Below are positions 12,320 through 23,384 of a stretch of DNA of 64,000 bases, in pieces (position 1 is the first letter of the stretch; every line of letters begins with the position of its first letter). The notes beneath the pieces are model-generated. The model searched no databases and was not told the DNA's origin. It was given only the letters and a program-made list of their open reading frames with translations. Origin of the DNA: Cavia porcellus (Eukaryota; Chordata; Mammalia; Rodentia; Caviidae); contig NW_026947484.1 of assembly GCF_034190915.1 (NCBI RefSeq), forward strand, positions 137,056,982 to 137,120,981, given 5' to 3'. The translations under genes were made by a program, and so were the position numbers.

Positions 12320-12825
12320 GTTTCTCCAGGACCAAGTGTCTAAGATCTGGAAACAATAACTTGGAGAGGAACACGATAAGTGGAAGTTGTACAGGAATCA
12401 TGAGGGAACTGATAGGGAGTGACGCATAAGAAATAAATCACTCTGTGGAGGAGGAACTGTGCAACACCACTGATGGGCTGGCTAGCTGCCAGCTGGAAGG
12501 CAAAGTGAAGCTAACAACTTTTTTGTTCAGGACAGAAAGAATCATTTGTAGTTGGAACTAGCATGGCAAATGCAGGACATCCTTCCACAGTCAACAGTTG
12601 GTGAGTGACTGGTACAACTGCCCACAGTCACAACTGTGGAGCAAGAGCCAGTGAGGATGCCATTACAGGGAAGGGCTGAGTGTTTGAATCTGGGTCCCAG
12701 GACAGGGCCTTGGCTGCTTCACTTTGCCAAGTTCCTGAAGTGGATGAGGGAGAGACAGTCATCAGACAGTGGGAGTCCCACTAAAAATCAGATGGAGAGA
12801 GAATATTGCACCCCTCTGTGATAGA
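12320..12825. other. Unassigned stretch between two L1 copies
   Basis: No repeat family, splice-flanked exon or convincing open frame is recognised. The 61-codon frame at 12636-12821 has no supporting features. Confidence 0.3.
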
Positions 12826-12984
12826 GTATGCAACATCACATGTACCTTTTCCAAAATAGTTGCATGCTAGCCCACAAAACGTGCTTAAGTAAATGTAAAA
12901 GAATAGAATAGAAATTACCCCAGGTATTCTATCAGACCACTGTGCAATAAAAATAGAAATCCATGGAGGAATTGTCTAAAAAGG

Positions 12985-13553
12985 GAAGGCAGTGGCCATT
13001 GTTAATGTATTATCATGATTTGAAACCCATATTGTTTTCGTCGTTCTGTTTAGTTTGGTTTTATTCTGTTTCAGTTTGTCTACATGTATCAGATTTGATG
13101 TCATGAGCAGCTATTCCAAAGATAGCAGAATATATTATGGTAACCACTTTTGATTTCCTGTTAGTGTGACTTGAAGCCCTGTATTGCTTTCACTGTCTTG
13201 TTTGGACTAATTTTATTCTATTCTGTTATGTTTGATAGTATCAGGTCTGAGGGTAAAGGCAACTACTTTGAAGACAATAAGATACACTACAATACCCATT
13301 CTGGTTTGACTATTATCTTCTTTTGAAGTCCGGTATCTCCAATGTTTTGTTTTTATTGGTTTTGTTCTGTACTGTTTTGTTCAATTTTATTATGCCTGAT
13401 GATATGGGCAATACATTTAAAGATAACAAGAGGCATTATGGTAGCCATTGCTGATCTCCTTGTATTTTGTTTTTAAGTCATGTACTATGTTCATCATTTT
13501 GTTTTGTCTTACTTGGTTTTATTCTCTTCAAAATAAAAAAAAAATCTTTTAAG
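12985..13553 (+). repeat. Composite tandem-repeat family, copy A (3' array)
   Basis: Four AT-rich units follow one another. The landmark CCATT/CCACT-like string lies at about 12996, 13144, 13296 and 13445, giving periods of 148, 152 and 149 bp. Each unit has TTTGAAGTCC-like and TTTTATTCTGTT-like blocks and a segment resembling AAAGATAACAAGAGGCATTA. The last unit ends TTCTCTTCAAAATAAA plus an A run. Confidence 0.85.
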
Positions 13554-13868
13554 GGAACTCCAAAAACCAGTTAGAAAGTCACAATAGCCAGGCAAGTAAG
13601 TATAAAGACAAGCACTGCTGCACTGAAACCAAGAAGCTATGGGCTTCAAGGTGATACTTCTTCTACAAGCCAGAACAGCTTAGTGTGATTGAGAAAAAAA
13701 AAAAGCTCAATTTTGACTGCTCCTTTGGGAGAGGAAGAGAAGAGTGGACTATATGTCAAATGCTTGGCTTTGTGGGCACTTCTAAGGCACTGGTTCTATC
13801 TTGTTTGACTCTGAGTGGAAAGGTAACTGGCATGCCTTGGATAATTGAGAACAAATGAAAGTCTAGGC

Positions 13869-14230
13869 CAGTGATGGCAAACCTGTTAGAGACTGAGAGC
13901 CAAATTGCAACCCCAAACCCACTTATTTATGGTGAAGTGTCAACACTGCAATTAAACCTGAATACTGAGGCTTTCATTTAGAAAAAACAACCCATATATT
14001 AACGTCTTTTGTCTTTAAAGAAAAATTCAATAACAACTTTCAGATGATACAAATAGCAATTACTGAAAGGTAAAAGTTTGTATTTGTTGTGCTCTTGTCT
14101 AATTAATGTGATCTTTGCTGTTGTATGCATCCTGATAATTCTCAAACCTTGGTTCATACTTCATTAGTTTGAAAGAAATATGCAGCAACTCAGATCATCT
14201 GTTAGTCTGGTTTTTTGCATCAGATTTGAT
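13869..14230 (-). mobile_element. hAT-like DNA transposon end (fragment)
   Basis: A terminal-inverted-repeat-like start, CAGTGATGGCAAACCTGTTA, is followed by sequence that from memory resembles a hAT family found in reptiles and some mammals (GAGACTGAGAGCC, ACCCACTTATTTATGG, AACCTGAATACTGAGG). On the minus strand, 14160-14220 could translate as a degraded hAT C-terminal segment (Leu-Leu-His-Ile then Glu-Pro). The opposite end is missing and no 8-bp duplication was found. Orientation is inferred. Confidence 0.45.
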
Positions 14231-14313
14231 ATAATTCAAAACTGAAAGCAGCTGTAAATGACCCAAATAGAGTAAGAAAAGCAATCTCAAAAAAAAAAAA
14301 AAAGAAATAAAAG

Positions 14314-17300
14314 AAAATAGAAATCAACAACAGATGAAATTTTGGAAAAAGCAAAAAACTCCTGGAAAATTAACACTATACCCCTAAATGATAAATGGGT
14401 CACAGAAGAAACCAAAGAAGAAATTTAAAATTTCTAGAAGTCAATGATAATGACAGTACAACCCACCAAAACCTCTGGAGTACTAGGCAAGCAGTTCTCA
14501 GAGGAAAATTTATCACAATTAAAGCTTACGTTAGGAAAATAAACCAAGTACATATAGACAACTTTGAGAAATCTTAAGATACTTCAGAAATAATGACAAA
14601 CCAAAATTAAGGAGAGAAACTACAAAGGTGAGGGTGGAAATCAATGAAATTGACACTCAAAAATAGTAAAACAATTTTTTTTTAAAGTCAACAAATTGAA
14701 GAACTGATTCTTTGAAAAAATAAAAAAAATAAGCTGCTAGCCAGACTTATCAAGAGAAAGCAAGAAAAGACTCATATCAATGCAATTAGAAATGAAGTCA
14801 CAACAGACGCTGTGACCACCCAGAATATAGTAATTATTTAGAAAAGTTACTTTCCAGCAAATTAGCAAATTTTGAAGAAATGAACAGATTCCTAGACACA
14901 TACAAACTACCAAAACTAACCTAAGAAGACATAAATATGCTTAGCAACCTAGTAACATGCAATGAAATAGACACAGTAATAAAGACTTTACAAAAAAAAA
15001 AAAAAAAAAAAAGACCAGGGCCTGATGGATTCAAAAAGATTTAAGGATATTATACCACCAATACTTGCTGTTATGGTTTGTGTTTAAGTGTCCCCCTAAA
15101 GCCTAATGTGATGTTAGGGGCTTTTCACAGGGGGCTGAATTTAGAGTGTATGATGCAGGGATTAAATGTCTGTTATGTTTAGTGATTGGTTTGACACTAT
15201 CCTAATCCCAGCAGCCTAGAGTATTAAAGGGGGCAGAAAGACACTGCTAAAGTTAGTTATTGGTTTTCCTGTCTTCTACCCACCATGAACTGTTCTCTGC
15301 AAAGCCACCATGCCCTGTAGTCAACTGATTAGGGACTGAAACTTCAAAAACTGTGAGATAAATAAATCTTTCCCCCTTTACTTTTGGACATTGATATTTT
15401 GTCTCAGCAATGAGAAAAATAACTAAGACACTCCCCAAACTCTTCAAAGAAATTGCAAGGCACTGTGTATTCCCAAATTCATTTATGGAACCTAGTATCA
15501 CCCTTATCCCAAGGCTGGAAAAAGACCCAACCAAAAAAGAAAAACTGTAATCCATTTTCCTTAATGAACATAGATGGAAAAATCCTAGCAGGTAGAACTC
15601 AGTGCATTATCAAAATATCATACACCATGATCAAGTAGGTTTTATTCTAGAGATCCAAGAGTGGTTCAGTATACTCAATTTAATAAGTGTAATATATCAC
15701 ATAAAGAGAAGCAAGGTCAAAAATCATATGATCATGTTAATAGGTGCAGAAAAGCTTTTGACAAAATCAAACAATCCCCTCATAATAAAAACCCTGCAGA
15801 AAATAAGTATAGAAAGGCCATACATGAAGGTGATAAAAGTTATTTATGACAAACCAATAGCCACTATCATACTAAATGGCTAAAATCTAAAAGCACTCCC
15901 TCTAAAATCAGGAATAAAACAAAGATGTCCACTATCACATCTTATATTCAACTTATTACTTGAAATATTAGCCAAGGAAATTACACAAGAGAAAGAAATG
16001 AAGGAGATATATATATGAGAGTAAAACTAAAATTATCGTTATTTGCATGATGCTCTGCATACAAGATCCAAAGAACTCTACGAAAAACTCTTAGAATTAA
16101 CAGCGAACTCCAGTGATGAAGCAGGATACAACACACGCGAAAGTCACTAGCATTTGTGTATACCAACAATTAATGTAATGAAAAGGAAACTGAAAATTAT
16201 AGTATTCGCATAGCTTCCAGAACACAAAATACCTAGGAATTAACCTAGTCAAGGAAATGAGAGCCTTCTACAAAGAGAACTACACTACTCTGAAAATGGA
16301 GATTGAAGAGGACATCAGAAAATGGAAAAATCTCCCCTATTCGTGGATAGGTAGTATAAATACTGCCAAAATGACCATACTCCCTAAATTGTTATATAGG
16401 TTCAGTGGGGTCCCAATAAAAATACTTTACAGATCTAGAAAAAAAATCTCAAAATTCATATGGAGAAAGAAGAGACACAGAAGACCAGAAGCAATTTTTG
16501 GCAATAAGAGGAAAGCAAGAGGCATAGAAATACCTGACTTCTAGCTGTACTCTAAAGCAACAGTGATAATAAAAAACTATATGTTACTGAAACAAAAACA
16601 CAGATGTGGATCAATGGAATAGAATCAAGGATACAGAAACTTCCCCTGACACATTCAGATATTTGATCTTTGACAAGGAGATTAGAACCATGTGTTGAAG
16701 AAAAGATAGCCTATTTGAACAGTCTGGAGAAAATTGTTTTATCTGTGTATAGAAGATTGAAAGGAGATCCTTATCTCTCACCATGTGCTAAATTAAAATA
16801 AAAAATGGATCAAATATCTAAACATTGAAGCAGAAACATTAAACCTACTAAAAGATAAACTAGGTAAAACACTAGGAGACATACGTATAGAAAAGTATTT
16901 TCTAAACAGAATCTCAAAAGCACAAGAAATAACTACAAGAATCAATAAATTGGATTTTATTAGATTACAAAGCTTCTGCACAGCAAAATAGTCCATTAGG
17001 AGAGTGAAGAGACAATCTACAGGGTGAGAAGTAATTTTTGCAAACTATTCCTCAGACAGAGGGCTAATCTCTAGAATATACAAAGAACTAAAAAAAAAAA
17101 AAAAATCACCTAAAATTAAAGATCCAGTCAAGAAATGGGCAAGAGAAATGAACAGACACTTCACAGAGAAATAAATATAATGGTCAAGAAATATATGAAT
17201 AAATGCTCAACATCTCTGGTTGTAAAAGAAATGCAACCTGAAACAATACTAAGATTCCATTTTACTCCAGAAAGAATGACAATCGTTGAAAAAATCCAAC

Positions 17301-17731
17301 AATAACAAATGCCAGTGTGGCTGCGGTGAAAGAGACATTTTCCTGCATTGTTGGTGGGAATATAAACTAGTATGACCATTATGGAAATCAGTAGGGAGAA
17401 TTCTCAAAGAAATTACATCCAGTGACCCAATGATCCCCTTCTATGTATCTTTCCCCAAAGAACTTAAATCATCACACTACAGTGATGCCTGCATACCCAC
17501 GTTTATGACAGCACAATTTGGAAGAACTAAGTCCTGGAAACAGCCTGTACACTCACCAGCAGATGACTGGAAAAGGAAAAGGTGCCCTCCATATCTCATG
17601 GACGACTGCTGTTCCGTAAACAATGACACAGTTGAGGTATTCATAGGCACATGGATGCTCCTGAAAAATACAATGTTGAATGAAATAAACCAGGCACACA
17701 AGTTTAAATACTGTGTGATAGCCCTAATTTG
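14314..17731 (+). pseudogene. L1 copy 2 ORF2 pseudogene
   Basis: Reverse transcriptase and C-terminal parts of ORF2 are recognisable, as in GPDGFK (around 15018) and LYRFSGVPIKILYRSRKKI (16391 onward). The catalytic FADD block is destroyed: at 16041-16052 the sequence reads ATTTGCATGATG, as if two bases were lost between the Ala and Asp codons. The longest open piece is 100 codons (17430-17732) at the C-terminus. It is interrupted by an LTR at 15069-15428 and has many stops, so it has no activity. Confidence 0.85.
15069..15428 (+). mobile_element. MaLR-type solo LTR nested in L1 copy 2
   Basis: It begins TGCTGTTATGGTTTGTGTTT and has AATAAATCTTTCCCCC near its 3' end, followed by a TTTTGTCTCAGCAATGAG tail and ending near AACTAAG. 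Flanking ATACT (left) and ACACT (right) could be a 5-bp duplication with one mismatch. L1 ORF2 sequence resumes directly afterwards (CTCCCCAAACTCTTCAAAG), so the LTR is younger than L1 copy 2. Confidence 0.8.
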
Positions 17732-18084
17732 AGTGAGCATAATAGAAATAGAAATAAAAGAGAATAATAAAAGGTGGCTAGAAAGGGGGCGGATCTTTCA
17801 CAATAGGAAACTAGTCCAAGGGAAAAAGCGCAAGGGATGAGGAGCGGGGCGAGGGAAGATGAGTGGAATGAAGGTGTGCTATGACAGGAAGCCGACAGCC
17901 TCGATTAATGTGAACATTATATACCACAGCACAAGCTAATATTACTAATATTGGCCAGAATGAAAAGCAGGATGGGGACTGAAGGAGCAGGAAAGGAGGC
18001 AGAGGTAAAGGCGAGGGAATTTAAAAAAGACTGCAGATGTCCTGAACTGCAAACAAACACTAACAAAATTAAAAATTAGGATAA

Positions 18085-18632
18085 GAAATTAACTATCAAA
18101 GCACGAAATGATGTGGAGGGCACAAATACACATTACTACATGAAAGAAGCTTGTCGTCTGAAAAGTCTAAATGATTCCACCCATGTCACCTGGAGAAAGC
18201 AAAATCATGGGGGTAATAAGTCCCCATGCTAGGATTTAGGGGAGAGGGATGAACTTGAGGACCATGGAAGGTTTTTAGGGTATTAAAATACTCTATGTGA
18301 TATGAATGGTGGTTACATGTCCTTACCATTTGTCCAAATCCACAGAACGCTTACTTCCGTAATATTATGAGTGAATCTTTTTTTTGTTTGTTTGTTTTTT
18401 TCATTTTTATCGGTACTGGGGATCAAACTCACGACTGCCTGCTTGCATCTTAACATCCCCTATGGACTTGGGGTGATAGTGAGCTCATCCTGTAACAAAG
18501 CGATCGCTGGGCTGGGCACATCCAAAAATGCAGAGGTTACGTATGTGTGGAGGCGAGGGACACACGGGAAATGGCCACAGCTCCTTTCGAGTTTTGTCGT
18601 GAATGTGAAACTGTTCTGAAAAATAAAATCTA
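18085..18632 (+). mobile_element. Ancient L1M 3' UTR
   Basis: It matches the recalled L1M 3' UTR layout: ACATGAAAGAAGC, then GGAGAAAGCAAAATCATGG, GATGAA..., ATGGTGGTTACATGTC, TTTGTCCAAATCCACAGAA, and a final GTGAAACTGTTCTGAAAAAT. It is split by a minus-strand ID SINE at 18377-18452. The same family recurs at 60790-60895 plus 61961-62240. Confidence 0.75.
18377..18452 (-). repeat. ID-like SINE fragment, minus strand
   Basis: A T-rich start (GTTTGTTTG) is followed by ATCGGTACTGGGGATCAAAC, the reverse complement of the ID B-box end. The L1M 3' UTR resumes after it. Confidence 0.7.
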
Positions 18633-18837
18633 CTAAAAAAAAAAAGGAGTGCTCACTCAGGACCTAGCACCATGGAGGAAAATATGTTCGCACTGTGATG
18701 TATCGCTATAGAACTTCAGCAAATTATCATAAAAAGAACAGGGGAAGGGAGGCAGTGGGAGATGCGGGAGAGAGAGGGAACAGGAGAACAGGAGGACTGG
18801 ACAAAAGAGGACAAACATTGAGGATAAAGAATTTAAG

Positions 18838-18945
18838 GGATGCGGATGTAGCTCAATGGTAGAGCTCTTTCCTAGAATGCCCAAAGTTTAGTTCAATTCC
18901 CACTCTTGTAAAAACAACAAATAAATACAAAAAAAAGAAAAAAAA
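18838..18945 (+). repeat. ID-like SINE
   Basis: An A-box-like GATGTAGCTCAATGGTAGAG and a B-box-like TTAGTTCAATTCCCACTC are followed by an A-rich tail. It is moderately diverged. Confidence 0.8.
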
Positions 18946-20230
18946 TGTCAAGGATGCTAATGTTAAAAGAGAACAACATTGTACCTCTCAATGGCTGCGC
19001 CTAAGCAAAAAGACACCGAGGTGATTTCTTGAACTTCTGAGGAATTTCCTGCCTACTGTTCTGCACTATCAAGTAGGTGGGAGGCGAAAATAGCAGAATT
19101 TGCAGATGAGTGCACTTCTAAAAAGATTTTCCTCTAATTTACGCCCTTCGCAAGGAAGGTCTTTGAGGAATGTGTCCAAAGGAAGACATAAAACACAAGT
19201 GAGGATCCAGGACCTGCACAGCAAGTACTCCGGTCACCCAGTCCTGATGGGACAGAGTAAGAGACCGAAACAAGTCACTGGAGAAGAAGAAACTGACAGA
19301 ACACCAGAATCTGTTGGAGCAGATTGAGAAAGGATTTACACATCTGTCAGAGAGTTTAGGAATAAATTAGCGCTAAGTACATATGACACGACTCAATAAA
19401 CAACACACAGTAATTAACTGTGGGAAAAATAACTTGTTCTGGACAGCCTTAGCAGTACATATAATTTACCTGATTGCTAGTAATATAAACACTGCACATT
19501 AACATTGGGGACTAGGGATAAAAAGGAGCTAATAATGCCTGAAGTGGGGAGGAGCAAGAAGCACCTACACGATCACGTTATTAGGATGCAAAAGGCAAAG
19601 TAATGTTTAAAAGCTGTAAATTGTTCTCTCTGGAGAATGCGAAAAGGGGGGCAGTCAGAAAGTTACTCTTGGTAACTTTTCCACTAGGTATCAGGTCTTC
19701 CGCGTGGGAAGAGGAAAAGGAGGTAAAGGGACCTGGAAAGTGCGCACAGATGAACGTCACCCGTCACCCGAGGTCCCAGCAAGAAGGGAGTCAGTCATCT
19801 GCGAATCAGGAAGAGAGGCCTCCCCGGAAATCAACATGTTGACACCTTCACTATGGACTCGCAGCCTCTGCGAATCAGGAAGAGAGGCCTCCCCGGAAAT
19901 CAACATGTTGACACCTTCACTATGGACTCTCAACCTCCCTAAGTGTGAAACAACAAATTTCTAAATCACTTGAACTTGCCATCACACCCTGAGTTGCCTA
20001 ACCTATGCTTAAGAGCCATTTTCAAATAGAGTATCGCCACAAAAGAGGACAAAAGAAGAAACGGAAACAAATGTAACCACCCTGATTGATCTTCTCTGTG
20101 CCCCTAAGCCACCATAGAAGTCTCACTTCCAGCTGTTAACAGCACTGACTCGGGATGTGGTATTTTGGGGTTGACTTCTGGGCATATATTGTTTCTTGAG
20201 TCATCACTAAATCTCTACTTAAGGTTCTGA
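18946..20230. other. Unassigned region holding an exact tandem duplication
   Basis: No repeat family or gene is recognised. Open frames of 75-86 codons lack splice or start support. The notable content is the duplication at 19798-19929, listed separately. Confidence 0.3.
19798..19929. repeat. Exact 63-bp tandem duplication, period 69
   Basis: Bases 19798-19860 and 19867-19929 are identical (starting TCTGCGAATCAGGAAGAGAG, ending CTATGGACTC). They are separated by GCAGCC, and the second copy is followed by TCAACC. Both period and copy length are multiples of three, so one frame reads the same peptide twice, but nothing else suggests coding. Confidence 0.95.
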
Positions 20231-20321
20231 TTCATGGTCCAATTTCTCCAACCTAAGGTCCTCTTGAGATCCAATTTATATATTCTATTATTTTTCTGTG
20301 CTTTTAAAAACAATTTGCCCC

Positions 20322-20460
20322 CAGGCATGGTGGTACACACCTATAATCCCAGCCCTCAGGAGGCTGAGGCAGGAGAATTACCACAAATTCAAGGCCAGCC
20401 TAAAGTACATAATGAATTCAAGGCCAGTCTGCACTATATAGCAAGGCCTTGTCTAAAAAG
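20322..20460 (+). repeat. B1-like SINE
   Basis: AGGCATGGTGGTACACACCT and ATAATCCCAGCCCTCAGGAG, with an internal duplication of the AATTCAAGGCCAG segment, are typical of rodent B1. The A tail has turned into a purine-rich tract. Confidence 0.9.
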
Positions 20461-20530
20461 AAGGAGGAGGAGGAAAAAGAAGAGGAGAAGGAAAGGGAGG
20501 AGGAGGAGAAAAAGAAGAAGAAAACAAAAA
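20458..20530 (+). repeat. Purine-rich (AAG/GGA)n tract
   Basis: Pure A/G for about 70 bases directly follows the B1 SINE, apparently an expanded and mutated A tail. Confidence 0.9.
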
Positions 20531-20574
20531 TAATCTGCCTTATTTTTTTTCACCTTTTTTGGGTAGATTTTATT

Positions 20575-20702
20575 TTTTGTTCTGTTCTTTTGAAAAAAGG
20601 TCTCTATATGTCACCCAAGCTGGTCTCAAACTCATGGTGATCTTCCTGCCTCAGCCTCCCCGGTGCTGGTATTACAGGTGTGTGCTACCACAGTGAAGTG
20701 GG
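20575..20702 (-). repeat. B1-like SINE, minus strand
   Basis: The inverted B1 core is seen in AGCTGGTCTCAAACTCATGG and CCTGCCTCAGCCTCCCCGG, then ATTACAGGTGTGTGCTACCA. Together with the element at 20322 it forms an inverted SINE pair about 120 bp apart. Confidence 0.85.
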
Positions 20703-20769
20703 AAGATTTCATTTTTGTTGAGGTTTAAGATCTATATAACTTTAAAAATCAAGTAGTTTTACAAGCCCC

Positions 20770-21460
<691 letters not shown>

Positions 21461-21922
21461 CCTAAACTTGTGCAGTGTCCCTGAGGGCGACCAGAGTGTG
21501 ACACCCCTATGGAAAGAATGCGAGCTATACAAGCTTCGCTGAAGCGTGAGTTATAGCGCTGTTGGCCGTGAATTCAGTGTTAATGCGTCAACAATATATC
21601 TCAAATATGTCTTTAAGCTGAAACACCCCTAAAACAAAGTTACGGATTGGTCACTTGATGAAAATGTTATGATCAGAAGCTCACCAGGACCTAACCCTGC
21701 ATTTCCTCTGGGAGCAACGTTTTGGTAGCTTCTAACTCCGTTGGCAGCAACTTTATAAACCATAGCTGCTGTGAACAAGGAGAGCACACTGCATCTTCAT
21801 TTCTTTTTGCACTGCTTACCAGTGACCTTTCTTCGCACCTTCTCCACCACCATCACACTGACTACACCACAGCGGACGACTGCTGGAGTGACAGGTCCCG
21901 CCACGGTGGCCAGGATGGAGTG

Positions 21923-21960
<38 letters not shown>

Positions 21961-22130
21961 TGTCTGTGGCAACACTGAGGGTGTCGGTGCTCCCCAGCCC
22001 TCCCCCAGCCCTTGATGTTTATAAGCTCACATTTTGGCTCACAGGCTTCTCACTGATATGCTACCTTTTTGTATCTTTCTGTTTTTCTCTTATGTAGTAT
22101 TATGTTTTGCAGATTTTGGAGGAAGAGGCC
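21461..22130. other. Unassigned region with (GT)n
   Basis: No gene or repeat family is recognised apart from a (GT)n microsatellite at 21920-21967. Confidence 0.35.
21920..21967 (+). repeat. (GT)n microsatellite
   Basis: About 24 GT units with one GC interruption, ending in TCTGTCTG. Confidence 0.95.
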
Positions 22131-22189
22131 AACAGTAAATTTGCTTTGTTCCTTCTCAGAACTCAGCCAGGGAGAATATTAGTAATATG

Positions 22190-23150
22190 ATGAAAGAACA
22201 ACCAAGTGGAAACATCAGGTACGGAAAATACAATTAAAACAAAAGGCATAAGTGCTAAGATAATTAACAAGATCGATATAGTTGAAAAATGATTTAAGAA
22301 GCAACAAGATCGAAGACTTTTTTAAGAAGGCAGGGAAATAGAAAAAGATTTGTAAAAAAGAAATGCTAGAGATATGAAGAATGAAAATACCAAAATTCTG
22401 AAAATAGGGATTCCACAGGAAGCAGAAATAAACAGAGGACAAACGCATCCATGATACGGAGCCAAACGGAGAGATAGAGACTAGACATGTCAATATGAAG
22501 TAGGATCGCTGAAGCAAAGGAGTGTTCCAAAATGCTTTCAGAGAGAAAAACCAGCTCTTGCACAGCAGTAAGAATTAGACTGACATCAGATTTCTCAGTA
22601 GCAGCCCTGGAACGCTAGAAGATGAGTGTTATAGTTTAGGGATACATGTTTGCCCAAAGTATCCTGTGTTCAGAGGCGGGGCTTTGGGGAGCTGATCTAT
22701 TGGGAAGGTCTACCGTGAGAGCTCTGTTGAGGGTTAATCATTGCAGGAAGGAACAAGACGTCCCAAAAAGGGCATATTCTTGTCCCTAGCTTCTATTGTG
22801 TGCCAGAGGCAGCAAAGTGGCTAGAACTGACTAAGACAATAAAGCAGTATTTTAAAATTTCTATACATTGGATTTTATATCTAGCCAAACCAGTCCTGAA
22901 ATATGTGGATATACTAAAAATATCCTGGGTATAACCATCACATTTCTTGGCATATAAAATCTGAGAATCTGTGCCATGTGATGATTTCCTTTGAAAACCT
23001 CTGGGAATAAATATTCAAATTAGAGGAAAATAAACTGCACACATTCTATATTTACATTAAATTTGGGTGATTAAATAACTTAGAAAAATTCATTGCTGTC
23101 TAAGAAAAGCAAAGGGGAAAGAAAAATAAAGGAAAAGCAGTATTCATGAA
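22190..23150 (+). mobile_element. L1M ORF1 fragment with an LTR-like insert
   Basis: ORF1-type sequence includes a run resembling ATTAGACTGACATCAGATTT at 22574 followed by CTGGAACGCTAGAAGATGAG. It resumes at about 22855 with TATACATTGGATTTTATATC and AGCCAAACCAGTCC. Between them (about 22628-22850) GTTATAGTTTAGGGATACAT and a degraded body suggest an old MaLR-like LTR. Confidence 0.5.
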
Positions 23151-23157
23151 AACTCAG

Positions 23158-23245
23158 AACTGGAACGTAGCTCAGGCATAGAGTACCTGCCCAGCATGTG
23201 CAAGGCCGTCTGTTCAGTCTCCACCGCTACAAGCAAAACAAAAAG
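23158..23245 (+). repeat. ID-like SINE
   Basis: ACGTAGCTCAGGCATAGAGT, CAGCATGTGCAAGGCC and a B-box relic TCTGTTCAGTCTCC are followed by an A-rich tail. Confidence 0.75.
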
Positions 23246-23384
23246 AACCCAAAACTAAAATTCTGTCTATAGATATTAATAGTATGCATATATGTTGTTA
23301 TTGTTGCTGTTGTGTGTATTGGGGTGAGAAAGGAAAAAGAGAAAATATGTTAGTATATTGTTGGGGGGGAAATGGGTTGAGGTA

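Larger units (their letters stand above)
5960..12320 (+). mobile_element. Ancient L1M copy, fragmented by younger insertions
   Basis: Pieces recognisable as L1 appear in collinear order. ORF1 C-terminal sequence lies around 6340-6440 (a stretch resembling ATTCTGTACCCTGAAAAAG followed by a CTTGGGGAATTTGTTGCC block). ORF2 endonuclease sequence is at 7110-7260 and 7640-8080, and reverse transcriptase sequence at 9095-9300, 9480-9610 and 9900-10130. ORF2 C-terminal sequence ends with the 'ATGTCCATCAGTAGGTGAATGGATAAAC' region near 12198 (split here by function: target-like Trp/Ile-rich tail). It is interrupted by SINEs, an LTR and unassigned inserts at 8691-9094 and about 9300-9475. It is far more diverged than L1 copy 1. 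Confidence 0.75.
12962..14313 (+). mobile_element. 1.35-kb retro-insertion in L1 copy 2 carrying tandem-repeat copy A
   Basis: The insert is bounded by a perfect 12-bp direct repeat, AAAATAGAAATC, at 12950-12961 and 14314-14325. The L1 ORF2 reading continues across it (Cys-Ala-Ile-Lys-Ile-Glu-Ile before, Asn-Asn after). The insert begins inside the middle part of the composite repeat family, holds copy A, then about 300 bp of unassigned DNA and a hAT-like segment. It ends with an A15 run (14289-14303) and a short A-rich stretch. Truncated 5' end, A tail and target-site duplication are hallmarks of L1-driven insertion. Later insertion of the hAT part is an alternative. Confidence 0.65.
12826..18070 (+). 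mobile_element. LINE-1 copy 2, 5'-truncated, with two nested insertions
   Basis: The L1 starts within the ORF2 endonuclease region and runs to a 3' UTR (about 17732-18070) with G-rich purine blocks. It is cut by a retro-insertion (12962-14313) and by a solo LTR (about 15069-15428). Across both, the ORF2 sequence rejoins cleanly. It is more diverged than copy 1 in the reverse transcriptase region. It shares its 3' half, including the distinctive 3' UTR, with L1 copy 3 at 23385-24720. Confidence 0.85.
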
